This document shows positions 8,401 to 17,830 of a stretch of DNA of 64,000 nt, piece by piece (position 1 is the first letter of the stretch; every line of letters begins with the position of its first letter). Location of the stretch: assembly GCA_001898385.1 (NCBI GenBank), contig MKTT01000062.1, positions 56,587 through 120,586 of the forward strand, read 5' to 3'. A model generated the notes under the pieces. The model was not told the origin of the DNA and did no database searches. It worked only from the letters and a program-made list of their open reading frames with translations. The DNA is from Planctomycetales bacterium 71-10 (GTDB lineage Bacteria > Planctomycetota > Planctomycetia > Isosphaerales > Isosphaeraceae). Both the position numbers and the translations under genes were made by a program.

Positions 8401-11400
8401 ATGAAGCTCTCGCGACGGCTGCCGGGCCTGGCGTGTCTGATCGGTTTCGCGGCCACGTCGATCGCCGCCGACGCCCCGGCGGGGCGGAAGCTGGTCGTCC
8501 CCGAGGGGTTCGCCATCGAGAGGGTCGCCGGGCCGCCGCTGGTCGACCGGCCGATCACCGCGGCGTTCGACGAGCGGGGCCGGCTGTACGTCGCCGACTC
8601 GTCGGGGTCGAACGAGAAGGTGGAGGAGCAACTCCAGAAGAAGCCCCACCGGATCGTCCGCCTGGAGGACTCCGACGGCGACGGCCGGTTCGACAGGCGG
8701 ACCGTCTTCGCCGAGGGGATGATGTTCCCGGAGGGGACGATGTGGCTGGACGGCTCGCTCTACGTCGCCGCGCCGCCCAGCATCTGGAAGCTCACCGACG
8801 CGGACGGCGACGGCGCGGCCGAGGGGCGCGTCGAGTGGTTCCAGGGGAAGACCCTGACGGGCTGCGCCAACGACCTGCACGGCCCATACCCCGGGCTCGA
8901 CGGCCGCGTCTACTGGACCAAGGGGGCGTTCGCCGAGCAGACCTACGCGACACCGGGCCGGGCCCCGTTCGTCACCAGCGCCTCGCACATCTTCCGGTCG
9001 CGGCCCGACGGGACGGAGGTCGAGCCGGTGCTGACCGGCGGCATGGACAACCCCGTCGACGTGGCGTTCACGCCGGGGGGCGAGCGGATCCTCTCCTGCA
9101 CGTTCCTCCAGCGCCCCGGCGGCGGCTTCCGCGACGGCCTGATCCACGCCGTCTACGGCGGGATCTGGGGCAAGGTGAACCACGTCCTGGACGCCCCGTC
9201 CCACAAGTGGACCGGCCCCGGCCTGATGCCGCCGCTGCTGCACATGGGCCCGGCCGCCCCCTCGGGCCTGACGTGCGTCGAGTCGGACTCGCTCGGCGAG
9301 GGCTATCGCGACAACCTCTTCGCCTGCTACTTCAACCTGCACAAGGTGAGCCGTCACGTCCTGGCCCCCGCCGGCGCGACGTTCTCGACGAAGGACGAGG
9401 ACTTCGTGACCAGCCCCGACCTGGACTTCCACCCGACCGACGTGATCGAGGACGCCGACGGCAGCCTGCTGGTGGTCGACACCGGCGGCTGGTACAAGCT
9501 CTGCTGCCCGACGTCCCAGCTCTCCAAGCCCGACGAGCTGGGCGGGATCTACCGCGTGCGCCGCCGGGGCTCGCCGAAGGTGGCCGACCCCTACGGCCTG
9601 AACGTCGAATGGGCGAAGCTCGGCCCGGCCGACGCCGCCGAGTTCCTCTCCGACACGCGCCCGGCCGTGCGCCGCCGCGCCGTGGCGACGCTCGGGAAGA
9701 TGGGTGCCGCCGCGGCGCCGGCCCTGGCCGACGTCGTCCAGCGCTCGCGGTCGGTCGACGCCCGCCTGGGCGCGGTCTGGGCGTCGGCCCGGATCGACGC
9801 CGCCGAGGCTCGCGACGTCGCCCGCGCCGGCCTGGCCGACGGCGGCGAGACGGTGCGCCAGGCCGCGGCGAACGTCGCCAGCCTGACGCGCGACGCCGGG
9901 GCCCTGCCGCTCCTGGTCGAGATGCTGGAAGGGCCCTCGTCGCTCAACCGTCGGGTCGCGGCCGAGGCCCTCGGCCGGATCGGCGACAGGGCCGCCGTCT
10001 CGTCGATCCTCCAGGCCCTCGCCGACCCCGCGGCCGAGGACCGGTTCCTCCACCACGCGCTGACGTACGCCCTGATCCAGATCGACGACCCCGCGGGGAC
10101 GGCCGGCGCGCTCCGCTCGCCCGACCCGAAGGTGAGGCGGGCCGCCCTCATGGCGGTCGACCAGATGGACGGCGGCGGCCTCGACGCGGTCGAGACGGCC
10201 GCGCTGCTGACCGACGCGGACGCGGGCGTGCGCGAGGTCGCCGCGTGGATCATCGGCCGCCGCCCCGAGTGGGGGCAGGCCCTCGCCGGGGTCTTCGCCG
10301 GCCGGCTGGGCCGGGCCGACCTATCGCCCGAAGACCGCGCGGGGCTGGAGGCCCAGCTCGCGCGCAACGCGGGCTCGCCGGCCGTCCGCGACCTCCTCGC
10401 CGCGACCGCGTCCGACGCCGCCGCGCCGGCCGAGGCCCGCGCGAGCGCCCTGGCCGCGATGGCCCTGGCCCGGCCCAAGGACCTCCCCGACGCCTGGGTC
10501 GCCGCCCTGGCCGCCGCGCTCGCCGGGCCCGACGCCGCGGTCGCCCGGCGGGCCGTCGCCGCGGCCCGAGCCCTGGCCCCGGCGCCCGAGAAGGCCGGCT
10601 CGCTGGCCGCCCCGCTGCTCGCCCTGGCCGCCCGCGACGACGTCCCGGCCGACGGGCGGCTGGAGGCGCTGGCGGCCGTCCCCGGCGGCCTGGCGGAGGT
10701 CGGCCCGGCGACGTTCGCGCTCCTGACCGACCACCTCGACCCCGAGGAGCCCGTCGCCGCCCGCGGCCTGGCCGCCGACGTCCTGGCCCGCGCCAGGCTC
10801 TCGGCCGGGCAGCTCGACGCCCTGATCGGGCCGATCCGGGCCGCCGGGCCGCTGGAGGTCGACCGCCTGCTGACGGCCTACGACGCCCAGGCCGACGACG
10901 CCCTGGGGCTCAAGCTGGTGCGGGCCCTGACGGAGTCGGCCGCGCGGACGAGCCTGCGGGTCGACGCCCTGAAGGCCCACCTCGCGAAGTTCGGCCCGGA
11001 GACCCGCAAGGCGGCCGAGGGCCTGTACAACCTCCTCAACGCCGACGCCGCCAAGCAGCAGGCGCGGCTGGACGAGCTGATGGGCAAGCTCGCCGGCGGC
11101 GACGTCCGCCGCGGCCAGCTCGTGTTCCAGGGCGACAAGGCCGCCTGCACCACCTGCCACGCCATCGGCTACCGCGGCGGCGACGTCGGCCCCGACCTCA
11201 CCCGCATCGGCGGCGTCCGCAGCGAGCGCGACCTGCTGGAGGCCGTCCTCTTCCCCAGCCTCAGCTTCGTCCGCAGCTACGAGCCCGTCGTGATCGCCAC
11301 GACCGACGGCAAGGTCTACAGCGGCCTGCTGAAGTCCGAGACGCCCGAGGATTACGTCCTCGTCACCGGGGCCGACCAGGTCGCCCGGATCCCCCGCGCG

Positions 11401-11514
11401 GACGTGGAGGAGATCCGCCCCGGAACCGTCTCCGTCATGCCCGCCGGGCTCGACCAGCAGCTCTCCACGCAGGACCTCGCCGACCTCGTCGCGTTCCTGA
11501 AGGCGTGCAAGTGA
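8401..11514 (+). CDS. PVC-type heme-binding protein (propeller, HEAT repeats, cytochrome domain)
   Basis: 1037 residues from the ATG at 8401, chosen because a signal peptide (MKLSRRLPGLACLIGFAATS) follows directly; an in-frame ATG 30 bases upstream would spoil it. Residues about 30-400 form the membrane-bound dehydrogenase-type propeller (VPEGFAIERVAGPPL at its start). Residues about 400-890 are alanine-rich helical HEAT-like repeats. The C-terminus is a class I cytochrome c domain, CTTCH at 916-920 with ligand region GGDVGPDLTRIGG. Such proteins are abundant in planctomycetes and are thought to oxidise sugars or alcohols at the periplasmic side; the substrate is not known. A paralogue lies at 38390. 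Confidence 0.9.
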   Translation: MKLSRRLPGLACLIGFAATSIAADAPAGRKLVVPEGFAIERVAGPPLVDRPITAAFDERGRLYVADSSGSNEKVEEQLQKKPHRIVRLEDSDGDGRFDRRTVFAEGMMFPEGTMWLDGSLYVAAPPSIWKLTDADGDGAAEGRVEWFQGKTLTGCANDLHGPYPGLDGRVYWTKGAFAEQTYATPGRAPFVTSASHIFRSRPDGTEVEPVLTGGMDNPVDVAFTPGGERILSCTFLQRPGGGFRDGLIHAVYGGIWGKVNHVLDAPSHKWTGPGLMPPLLHMGPAAPSGLTCVESDSLGEGYRDNLFACYFNLHKVSRHVLAPAGATFSTKDEDFVTSPDLDFHPTDVIEDADGSLLVVDTGGWYKLCCPTSQLSKPDELGGIYRVRRRGSPKVADPYGLNVEWAKLGPADAAEFLSDTRPAVRRRAVATLGKMGAAAAPALADVVQRSRSVDARLGAVWASARIDAAEARDVARAGLADGGETVRQAAANVASLTRDAGALPLLVEMLEGPSSLNRRVAAEALGRIGDRAAVSSILQALADPAAEDRFLHHALTYALIQIDDPAGTAGALRSPDPKVRRAALMAVDQMDGGGLDAVETAALLTDADAGVREVAAWIIGRRPEWGQALAGVFAGRLGRADLSPEDRAGLEAQLARNAGSPAVRDLLAATASDAAAPAEARASALAAMALARPKDLPDAWVAALAAALAGPDAAVARRAVAAARALAPAPEKAGSLAAPLLALAARDDVPADGRLEALAAVPGGLAEVGPATFALLTDHLDPEEPVAARGLAADVLARARLSAGQLDALIGPIRAAGPLEVDRLLTAYDAQADDALGLKLVRALTESAARTSLRVDALKAHLAKFGPETRKAAEGLYNLLNADAAKQQARLDELMGKLAGGDVRRGQLVFQGDKAACTTCHAIGYRGGDVGPDLTRIGGVRSERDLLEAVLFPSLSFVRSYEPVVIATTDGKVYSGLLKSETPEDYVLVTGADQVARIPRADVEEIRPGTVSVMPAGLDQQLSTQDLADLVAFLKACK

Positions 11515-11521
11515 GCCGGCG

Positions 11522-11559
11522 GGGCCGGGCCGTCGCGCCGTCGCGCCGCGGCCCGGCCC
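11522..11559. terminator. Bidirectional terminator hairpin
   Basis: A perfect 11-bp stem (GGGCCGGGCCG / CGGCCCGGCCC) with a 16-base loop fills the 46-base gap between convergent stops at 11514 and 11561. Confidence 0.55.
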
Positions 11560-11560
11560 T

Positions 11561-13369
11561 TCATCTCCGCCCCGTCGGCTTCCGCCTCCACACCTCCATC
11601 CGGCCGAAGCGGGCCTCGAATTCGTACTCGTCGCGGATCACGCGCGTCAACTGCTTCAGGGGCAGGCGGGGCTGGGCGTCCTCCTCGGCGGGGACCCAGA
11701 CGACGACCGAGTCGGGCCCGGCCCCGCGGAGTTCGTCGGCGAACCGCCCGTCCAGGTCCTCGCGGATCATCCACATCCAGGTGATGCCGGCCTCGACCCG
11801 GAACGGAGAACGACGCCCCACGAGGCCGTTGATCGGCGGCAGCGGGACGTTCTTCAGCACGTTCGCCACCATCGCGTCGGGCCCCGTGTGCTCGCGCAGG
11901 TATTGCAGCAGGCGCTGGTAGTCCTGCCACGGGTACTGCGCGGACCGCTCGCGCGAGTACCACACCCAGCCGCCCGGCGGCACCTCCTCCGGCCAGCCGC
12001 CGCGGGCCGCGGCGCGGATCGCGTCGGCGACGGCCGGGAAGCTGCAATTGTAGGGCTCGCGCATCGGGACCGATTCGTACAGCAGGAACAGGACCGCGAG
12101 CAACGCCAGGGATGCCCGACGGCCGGCCTCGGGCCTGGGGGCGGCGGCCGCGCGGAGGCACCAGGCGACGGGCAGGGCCCAGGCGACGGCCTCCGCCAGG
12201 ATCAGCGGGGTCTTGAGGTACTCGTGCGCGACCGGGCTGACGGGGCGATAGGCCAGCACGCCCAGCATCGCCGCGAGCCACGGCCGGGCCTCGCCCTTCA
12301 TCGGCCCGCGGAAGCTCAACGCCGCCAGGGCGACGAGCAGCGGGGCCGTCGTCGGCCGGCCGAGTTGCTCTTGCAGGATGGCGAGCGCCCGCGCCGGCGT
12401 GAACGTGCTGTACGGCCCCCCGATGGAGACCACGCGCAGGCCGCGGACGAGGTCGCCCATCACGCCGGCGATCATCAGCGGGGCGAAGCCGATGAGCACG
12501 AACAGGGCGTAGGCGCAGGCCCATCCCGCGAGCCTCGCCGCCCCCGCCCGGGGCCCTTGCGCCTCGCCGTCGCCGCCCTGGGAGGCGGCGACGCCCAGGG
12601 CCGGCAGCAGCAGGACGGCCTGCGGCCGGATGATGAACGCCGCCGCGGCCAGGAAGGCGGAGGTCCAACGCCCGGCGCGGCCCGGCCATGCCTGGAGCGT
12701 CAGGAGGGACAGCGTCATGCCGAGCGCCGCGTGCCAGTCGCGCTCGGCGACCAGCTCGATCTGCATGTCGAGGTACGCCGCGAGGAACACGAAGTACGAG
12801 AGCATCCCCGGCAGCATCGAGCCCAGCCGCCGCCGGCCCCAGACGAGCAGCGCCCCGCCGAGCGTCAGCAGGGCCGCGGCGTCGACGACGTACACCAGGC
12901 CGGGGCGCCCCCAGCCGAACAGCTTGCCCAGGGCCCAGTGCAGGTAGATGTGCCCCGGGAAGTTGAACGCCCGGAAGTCGCGATAGGGCAATTCCCCGAC
13001 GTCCCAGTGCATGGCGAACATCGCGTAGTTGTCGACGTCCCGGCACCACGGCCAGAACGGATAGTGCGGCAGCCACGCGGCCAGCCGGACGATCGTCCAC
13101 GCCGCCAGCGCCGGGAACAGCCCCCGGCGCAGCATCCAATCCGAGGCCGCGTCGGCCTTCCCCACGGCCCTCGCCGCGCGATCGTGGCCCCGCCGCCCCC
13201 ACGCCTCGACGCCGAGACGCGCGAGCAGGACGGCCGCGAAGGCCCACTCGCCCGGGTGCCGCTGCATGGTTCTCGGGAAGACCAGCGGCGCCACCGTCGG
13301 CGCGAGCACGACCGCGACCCCCGCCGCCGTCAGCCCCGCCGCCGACGCGACCATCCTCAGCAACTTCAA
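11561..13369 (-). CDS. Multi-pass membrane protein, GT39/GT87-like glycosyltransferase candidate
   Basis: I favour the TTG at 13369 (602 residues): GAGGAG lies 8 bases upstream and LKLLRMVASAAG then begins the first membrane helix. An ATG at 13450 would add 27 unlikely residues. About ten hydrophobic helices are visible through residue 400. The first large loop has RDVDNYAMFAMHW and FRAFNFPGHIYLHW, with acidic and aromatic residues like the lumen-facing active site of PMT/ArnT-type (GT-C) mannosyl/arabinosyl transferases. The C-terminal 150 residues are soluble, ending in a small beta domain. It probably transfers sugar from a polyprenyl-phosphate donor; the GT-C assignment is inference. Confidence 0.6.
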   Translation of the reverse strand: MKLLRMVASAAGLTAAGVAVVLAPTVAPLVFPRTMQRHPGEWAFAAVLLARLGVEAWGRRGHDRAARAVGKADAASDWMLRRGLFPALAAWTIVRLAAWLPHYPFWPWCRDVDNYAMFAMHWDVGELPYRDFRAFNFPGHIYLHWALGKLFGWGRPGLVYVVDAAALLTLGGALLVWGRRRLGSMLPGMLSYFVFLAAYLDMQIELVAERDWHAALGMTLSLLTLQAWPGRAGRWTSAFLAAAAFIIRPQAVLLLPALGVAASQGGDGEAQGPRAGAARLAGWACAYALFVLIGFAPLMIAGVMGDLVRGLRVVSIGGPYSTFTPARALAILQEQLGRPTTAPLLVALAALSFRGPMKGEARPWLAAMLGVLAYRPVSPVAHEYLKTPLILAEAVAWALPVAWCLRAAAAPRPEAGRRASLALLAVLFLLYESVPMREPYNCSFPAVADAIRAAARGGWPEEVPPGGWVWYSRERSAQYPWQDYQRLLQYLREHTGPDAMVANVLKNVPLPPINGLVGRRSPFRVEAGITWMWMIREDLDGRFADELRGAGPDSVVVWVPAEEDAQPRLPLKQLTRVIRDEYEFEARFGRMEVWRRKPTGRR

Positions 13370-13466
13370 GGTGGCGTCTCCTCGGGGCCGGGTCGTTCCG
13401 TCGCCGAATTCGACCATGGACGGGTCGATGCGACAGGGCGTCGCGATCACATCCGGGTTCGTCGGC

Positions 13467-13901
13467 TCATGGCGCGGGCGGCCGATAGGACGGGACGCCC
13501 ACGGCGGTTGCGGCCGCCTTGAGCTTGGCGTCGAACGTGGCGATCGGGACGCCCAGCCTCAGGGCGAGTTCCAGGTAGGAGGCGTCGTACGAGGTCAGCC
13601 CGTGGGCCCTCGCGAGATGCAGCGTGTCGGTCCAGGCCCGCGACTCCGTCTCGCCGTCGACATGGATGGGGAGCAAGCGGAGCAGGGAGAGCCAGGCCGA
13701 GGCCTGGGCGGGCGTCGAGCGTCCCCGACGTTCGCCCATGACGAGGGCGTTGGCCAGTTCGAGCGGCCAGAGCGACGGGACGGCGGCCGGTGCGTTCGCG
13801 AGGCCGTCTTGCACCGCGTCCGCGTAGGGGTCGGCTTCATCGGCGAAGTACCACGCCAGGGCGATGGAACAGTCGAGCACGCATCCGAACGGCGGACTCA
13901 T
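13467..13901 (-). CDS. PIN-domain toxin (VapC-like ribonuclease)
   Basis: 144 codons with the PIN acidic quartet: Asp10 (VLDCSIALAWYF), Glu48 (LELANAL), Asp106 (SYDASYLELA) and Asp124 (TFDAKL). PIN toxins cleave RNA using Mg2+. The antitoxin gene precedes it by 25 bases on the same strand, as usual. All four acidic residues are kept and length is normal, so it should be active. Downstream, 97 bases on, is the membrane protein gene. Confidence 0.88.
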   Translation of the reverse strand: MSPPFGCVLDCSIALAWYFADEADPYADAVQDGLANAPAAVPSLWPLELANALVMGERRGRSTPAQASAWLSLLRLLPIHVDGETESRAWTDTLHLARAHGLTSYDASYLELALRLGVPIATFDAKLKAAATAVGVPSYRPPAP

Positions 13902-13926
13902 GCGCAGGGTCCTTTCTCGGACGGCG

Positions 13927-14181
13927 TCAGTAGCGGCGGCCTTCCTCGACGAGGTCGCGCGTCGTGAGCCCTTCGCCGAGCGTGGGGCCGCTCATCTTCC
14001 TGCAAGCCCGCATCCGGTCGACGACCGCGCGCACGTCGGCCCCCCCCGCGCCGTCCACGGGTACGAGTTGGGCCACGGACTTCCCGCGGTTGGTGATCGT
14101 GATCCGTTCGCCCCTCTCCACGCGCTTCAGCAGCGAGGGGAGGTGAGTCTTGGCTTCAAACGCCCCGACCTTGGTCTGCAT
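13927..14181 (-). CDS. Phd/YefM-type antitoxin
   Basis: 84 codons. Residues 1-55 (VGAFEAKTHLPSLLKRVERG, then ITITNRGKSVAQLVP) are the Phd/YefM dimerisation and DNA-binding domain. The C-terminal tail (GEGLTTRDLVEEGRRY) would bind and neutralise the PIN toxin encoded next. AAAGGA 7 bases before the ATG is a strong ribosome binding site. These proteins normally repress their own promoter by binding short palindromes; one such site (TTGATCAA) lies 20 bases upstream of the start. Confidence 0.88.
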   Translation of the reverse strand: MQTKVGAFEAKTHLPSLLKRVERGERITITNRGKSVAQLVPVDGAGGADVRAVVDRMRACRKMSGPTLGEGLTTRDLVEEGRRY

Positions 14182-14201
14182 GAGCGATCCTTTCGGCCTG
14201 G

Positions 14202-14242
14202 TTGATCAAACTAGTCTATGGCGCCGCGGCCGGTGCGGTCAA
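14202..14242 (-). promoter_or_regulatory. Promoter and palindromic operator of the toxin-antitoxin pair
   Basis: On the minus strand TTGACC (14242-14237) and TAGACT (14218-14213) are separated by 18 bases. The palindrome TTGATCAA (14202-14209) falls at about the transcription start, and ACTAGT (14210-14215) overlaps the -10. The leader would be about 20-25 bases. Binding of the Phd-type antitoxin here would give autoregulation. Confidence 0.6.
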
Positions 14243-14363
14243 GTCGCGGGATCGGGACGCCGGGGTGCCGGGGCGGGGCTGGACGTGCCGGGAGCTTGAT
14301 CCGCCCGCCCGTGCGGCTACCCTGGGAGTGGGGTCGCCGCGAGCGATCCGGGAGGGCCGGGCC

Positions 14364-16361
14364 ATGAAGAGCGATCGCGGCGGGCGTTTGGGGCGTCGGG
14401 AATTCCTGGCGACGGCGGCGGGGGCGTCGGCGTATTCGCTGTTCGTCTTCGCGGACGGCGCGACGGCCGGGGCCGGCGAGGGGCGGACGCCCGAGCAGAT
14501 CCGAGGGGCTTTCGAGGCCATCGCGCCGGTCGACCCCGAGGCCGTCAAGCGGCGGTTCGACGGCGAGCCGCACATGACGCTCGTCGACCTGGAGTGCGAC
14601 CTGCTCGTCGCCGGGGGCGGGCCGGCCGGCGTGTGCGCGGCGCTCGCGGCGGCGCGGAACGGGGCGAAGGTCGTGCTCGTGCAGGACCGATCGCGGCTCG
14701 GCGGCAACTCGTCGAGCGAGGTCAAGATGCACATCGTCGGCGCCAACATGCACACCGGCCGGCCGGGCTGGCGCGAGGGCGGGATCATCGAGGAACTCCG
14801 GCTCGACGACGCCGCGAACAACCCCCAGCGATCGTGGGAGCTGTGGGACCTCCTCCTCTACGACAAGCTGATCTCCGAGCCCAACGTCACGCTGATCCTC
14901 GACACGGCCGTCTGCGCCGCCGACGTGAAGGACGGCCGCATCGCCCGCGTGCTGGCCCGCTGCGACAAGTCCGAGCATCTGTATCGCATTACATGCCGAT
15001 ATGCCGCCGACTGCACCGGCGACTCCCGCCTGGCCGTCGAGGCCGGCGCGACGATCCGCTGGGGCCACGAGGGCCGCGGCGAATTCCAGGAGTCGCTGGC
15101 CCCCGCCGAGGCGAGCCGCGAGACCCTGGGCTCCAGCGTCCTGTTCACGGCCCGCGACTACGGCCGGCCGATGCCCTACAGGGCCCCCGCCTGGGCCCGG
15201 AAGATCGGCCCGGAGCAGCTCAAGCACCGGGGGATCGGCAAGAAGGCGTGGGAATATGGGTACTGGTGGATCGAGTGGGGCGGGGGCCTCGACACCGTCC
15301 GCGACAACGAGCGGATCCGCTTCGAACTCCTCTCGATCGTCACCGGCGTCTGGGACCACATCAAGAACTCGGGCCAGTATCCCGAGTCCGCCGACTGGGC
15401 CATGGACTGGGTCGGCATGATGCCCGGCAAGCGCGAGAGCCGCCGCATTGAGGGGGACCACGTCCTCCGCCAGAACGACCTGATGGGCTTCAACCCCGCC
15501 TTCGACGACGCCGTGGCCATCGGCGGCTGGGGGCTGGACGAGCACCCCGCGACGGGCTTCGACGACCCCGAGGTCCCGCCGTTCCTGAGCATTCGGCTGG
15601 CCGAGGTCTACAACATCCCGCTGCGGTCGCTCTACAGCAAGGACGTGGCGAACCTGTTCATGGCCGGCCGCAACGCCAGTTGCAGCCACGTCGCGTTCAC
15701 GTCCACGCGCGTCATGGCCACCTGCGCCGTGATGGGCCAGGCCGCGGGGACCGCCGCCGCCCTCTGCTCGCGATACGGCCTCACGCCCCGCGAGCTGTAC
15801 CGCGACAAGCCGAAGCTCAGGGAACTCCAGCAGACCCTGCTCCGCGACGACCAGTCCATCAAGGATCTCCGAGCCGACGACCCGGCCGACCTCGCCCGCG
15901 CGGCGAAGGCGACCGCCTCGGCCTGCGAGGACGGCGCGAGCCCTTCCGCCGTCCTCGACGGCCTCGTCCGCGACGAGCCCGGTAGCCTGGAGCACCGCTG
16001 GTCGGCCCCCATGTCGCCCGACGGGGCCTGGCTCGAACTGGCCTGGGACGGGCCGCGGACGCTCAAGCGGGTGCAGATCACCTTCGACAGCGGCTTCCAC
16101 CGCGAGCTGACGCTCACCTCGTCCGACGCCCACAACGCCCACATGATCCGCGCCCCGCAGCCCGAGACCGTCCGCGACTACCGCGTCGTCGTCGAGACCC
16201 CGACGGGCGACCGCGTCGAGGTCGCGCGCGTCGAGGCCAACCACCAGCGCCTCCGCCGCCACGACTTCGCCCCCGTCCGGGCGTCGAAGCTCCGCATCGA
16301 GGTCCTCGCCACCAACGGCGGCGAGGCCGCCCGGATCTACGAGGTCCGCGCGTACGGTTGA
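14364..16361 (+). CDS. Tat-exported FAD-dependent oxidoreductase
   Basis: 665 residues from the ATG at 14364, preceded by GGGAGGG. A twin-arginine signal (GRREFLATAAGASAYSLFVF) covers residues about 9-35. The FAD-binding Rossmann motif is CDLLVAGGGPAGVCAALAAA (about residues 78-97), then RLGGNSSSEVKM. The protein belongs to the PF12831-type FAD-dependent oxidoreductases abundant in planctomycetes and Bacteroidetes polysaccharide loci. Residues about 510-665 add a beta-rich, sugar-binding-like module. Being Tat-exported, it should fold with FAD in the cytoplasm and act in the periplasm. The next gene starts 21 bases after its stop, so they are likely co-transcribed. Substrate unknown. Confidence 0.82.
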   Translation: MKSDRGGRLGRREFLATAAGASAYSLFVFADGATAGAGEGRTPEQIRGAFEAIAPVDPEAVKRRFDGEPHMTLVDLECDLLVAGGGPAGVCAALAAARNGAKVVLVQDRSRLGGNSSSEVKMHIVGANMHTGRPGWREGGIIEELRLDDAANNPQRSWELWDLLLYDKLISEPNVTLILDTAVCAADVKDGRIARVLARCDKSEHLYRITCRYAADCTGDSRLAVEAGATIRWGHEGRGEFQESLAPAEASRETLGSSVLFTARDYGRPMPYRAPAWARKIGPEQLKHRGIGKKAWEYGYWWIEWGGGLDTVRDNERIRFELLSIVTGVWDHIKNSGQYPESADWAMDWVGMMPGKRESRRIEGDHVLRQNDLMGFNPAFDDAVAIGGWGLDEHPATGFDDPEVPPFLSIRLAEVYNIPLRSLYSKDVANLFMAGRNASCSHVAFTSTRVMATCAVMGQAAGTAAALCSRYGLTPRELYRDKPKLRELQQTLLRDDQSIKDLRADDPADLARAAKATASACEDGASPSAVLDGLVRDEPGSLEHRWSAPMSPDGAWLELAWDGPRTLKRVQITFDSGFHRELTLTSSDAHNAHMIRAPQPETVRDYRVVVETPTGDRVEVARVEANHQRLRRHDFAPVRASKLRIEVLATNGGEAARIYEVRAYG

Positions 16362-16382
16362 ACGCCCCGAGGAACGTCGCCC

Positions 16383-17819
16383 ATGTCCGCCCTCGTCTCG
16401 CTACTCGCCCTGTTCGTCACCGCGGGCGATGCGCCGGCGGCCTCGGGCCCGTTCGCGCATCGCGGCTACTACGTCACGTTCATGAGGATGCCGACCTACG
16501 ACCTCGCCGACTGGAGGCGGATCGTCGACGCGGTGCATGAGGACGGCGGCGACACGCTGATGCTCTGGACGGCCGGCGCGTTCCGGTCGGATCGATATCC
16601 GATCACATGGTCGTACAACGAAGAACATGAAAACGTCCGCGAGGATTTCGTCCGCGAGCTGATCGCGCACGCCCACGCGAAGGGCGTGCGGGTGCTGCTG
16701 GGGTTCACGCCGTTCGGCTACGACGGCGTGAACCGCTACGCGCTGGAGCATCCCGAGCTGAAGGCGACCGGGCCGGACGGCAAGCCGACGGCGCCATTCG
16801 GCATCGGCTGCTGGGGCTGGAACCTCTGCCCGTCGAAGGCCGAGTCGCAACGGTTCATGCTCGACTACGCCCGCGAGATGGTCGACGCCTACCCCGAAGC
16901 CGACGGCCTGCTGATCGAGTCGTCCGACTACGCCGCGTGCCACTGCCCGGACTGCGGCCCCCGCTACTTCGAGCACGAATTCGCGTTCGTGAAGGCGATC
17001 TCCGACCACGCCTGGGCGCGCAAGGCCGACGCCGAGGTCGTCGTCTACCCGCATTACTTCTCCGGCGCCGACGCCCCCGGCCTGGGCGTGCGCGGGGCGA
17101 GGCTGCCGTTCGACCCCCGGTGGTCGCTGTTCTTCACCCCCCACAGCGCCCACCCGGAGCCCTCGCTCATGGGGCGGGCTCGCGGGAGCTACTGGTCGGA
17201 CGACTCGCCGTCGCGCCGGGGCCCGCGCGAGGTCCGGGCCAACGCCCGCCGCGCCCGCGAGATCGGCGCCACCGGCTACGTCCCGTCGTTCGAGGCGTTC
17301 ACCTTCGTCTCGCAGGACGCCGACGAGGGCCAGGCGTGGCTCAAGGGGACGCGGCAGGTCCCGCTCGGCTTCGGCTGGCTCGCGCCCGGCGACCCGCCGT
17401 ATGACGAAATCCTCGCGCGGATCAACCGCGTCGCCTTCCGCGAGTTCGCCCGGGACCCCGACCTCGACTTCGACGCCTTCCGCGCCATCCTGGGCCGCGA
17501 GCTGCTGGGCGACTCGGCGACGGCCTCGGACGTCGACGACCTGCTTGAACTCCAATCCCTCTTCAACGCCGACCGGACCTGGTGCCAGCCCTCGACCGTC
17601 ACCAGCCCCGAGCGCGTCCGGGCCCTGGCCGACCGCGGCGAACTTGCGCCCGCGAGGCGCGACGAGATCCGCGCGGCCCTCGGTCGCCTCCGCGACCTGG
17701 CCGTCCGCCGCGCCGCCCCGAAGTCCGACGGAGAGCGCGAGCTGCTGCGCGTCGCCCGTTGGGCCCTGGATCGTTGGGGGGCGGATGGGCGGAAGCTCCT
17801 GGAAACCGGCGATCGCTGA
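16383..17819 (+). CDS. Putative glycosidase-like TIM-barrel protein
   Basis: 478 codons. GAGGAA 8 bases before the ATG sets the start. The first 20 residues are weakly hydrophobic and may be a signal peptide. The body reads as a (beta/alpha)8 barrel: VHEDGGDTLMLWTAGAF, GVRVLLGFTPFGYDG, then ADGLLIESSDYAACHCPDCG, where strand-end Glu and Asp residues could be catalytic and the C-x-C-x-x-C cluster could bind a metal. Similar Cys-rich loops occur in GH20- and alpha-glucuronidase-like proteins. It is likely co-transcribed with the FAD oxidoreductase, which supports a role in sugar breakdown. Family not firmly recognised. Confidence 0.5.
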   Translation: MSALVSLLALFVTAGDAPAASGPFAHRGYYVTFMRMPTYDLADWRRIVDAVHEDGGDTLMLWTAGAFRSDRYPITWSYNEEHENVREDFVRELIAHAHAKGVRVLLGFTPFGYDGVNRYALEHPELKATGPDGKPTAPFGIGCWGWNLCPSKAESQRFMLDYAREMVDAYPEADGLLIESSDYAACHCPDCGPRYFEHEFAFVKAISDHAWARKADAEVVVYPHYFSGADAPGLGVRGARLPFDPRWSLFFTPHSAHPEPSLMGRARGSYWSDDSPSRRGPREVRANARRAREIGATGYVPSFEAFTFVSQDADEGQAWLKGTRQVPLGFGWLAPGDPPYDEILARINRVAFREFARDPDLDFDAFRAILGRELLGDSATASDVDDLLELQSLFNADRTWCQPSTVTSPERVRALADRGELAPARRDEIRAALGRLRDLAVRRAAPKSDGERELLRVARWALDRWGADGRKLLETGDR

Positions 17820-17830
17820 GCGAGGCCTTC

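Noticed and set aside
13370..13450. ATG at 13450 as start of the membrane protein.
   Set aside because: The added 27 residues are not protein-like for an N-terminus, whereas TTG at 13369 has GAGGAG 8 bases upstream and leads into the first helix.
11888..13522. Long plus-strand frame opposite the membrane protein gene.
   Set aside because: Arg/Gly/Ala-rich shadow without motifs; the minus strand shows regular hydrophobic helices.
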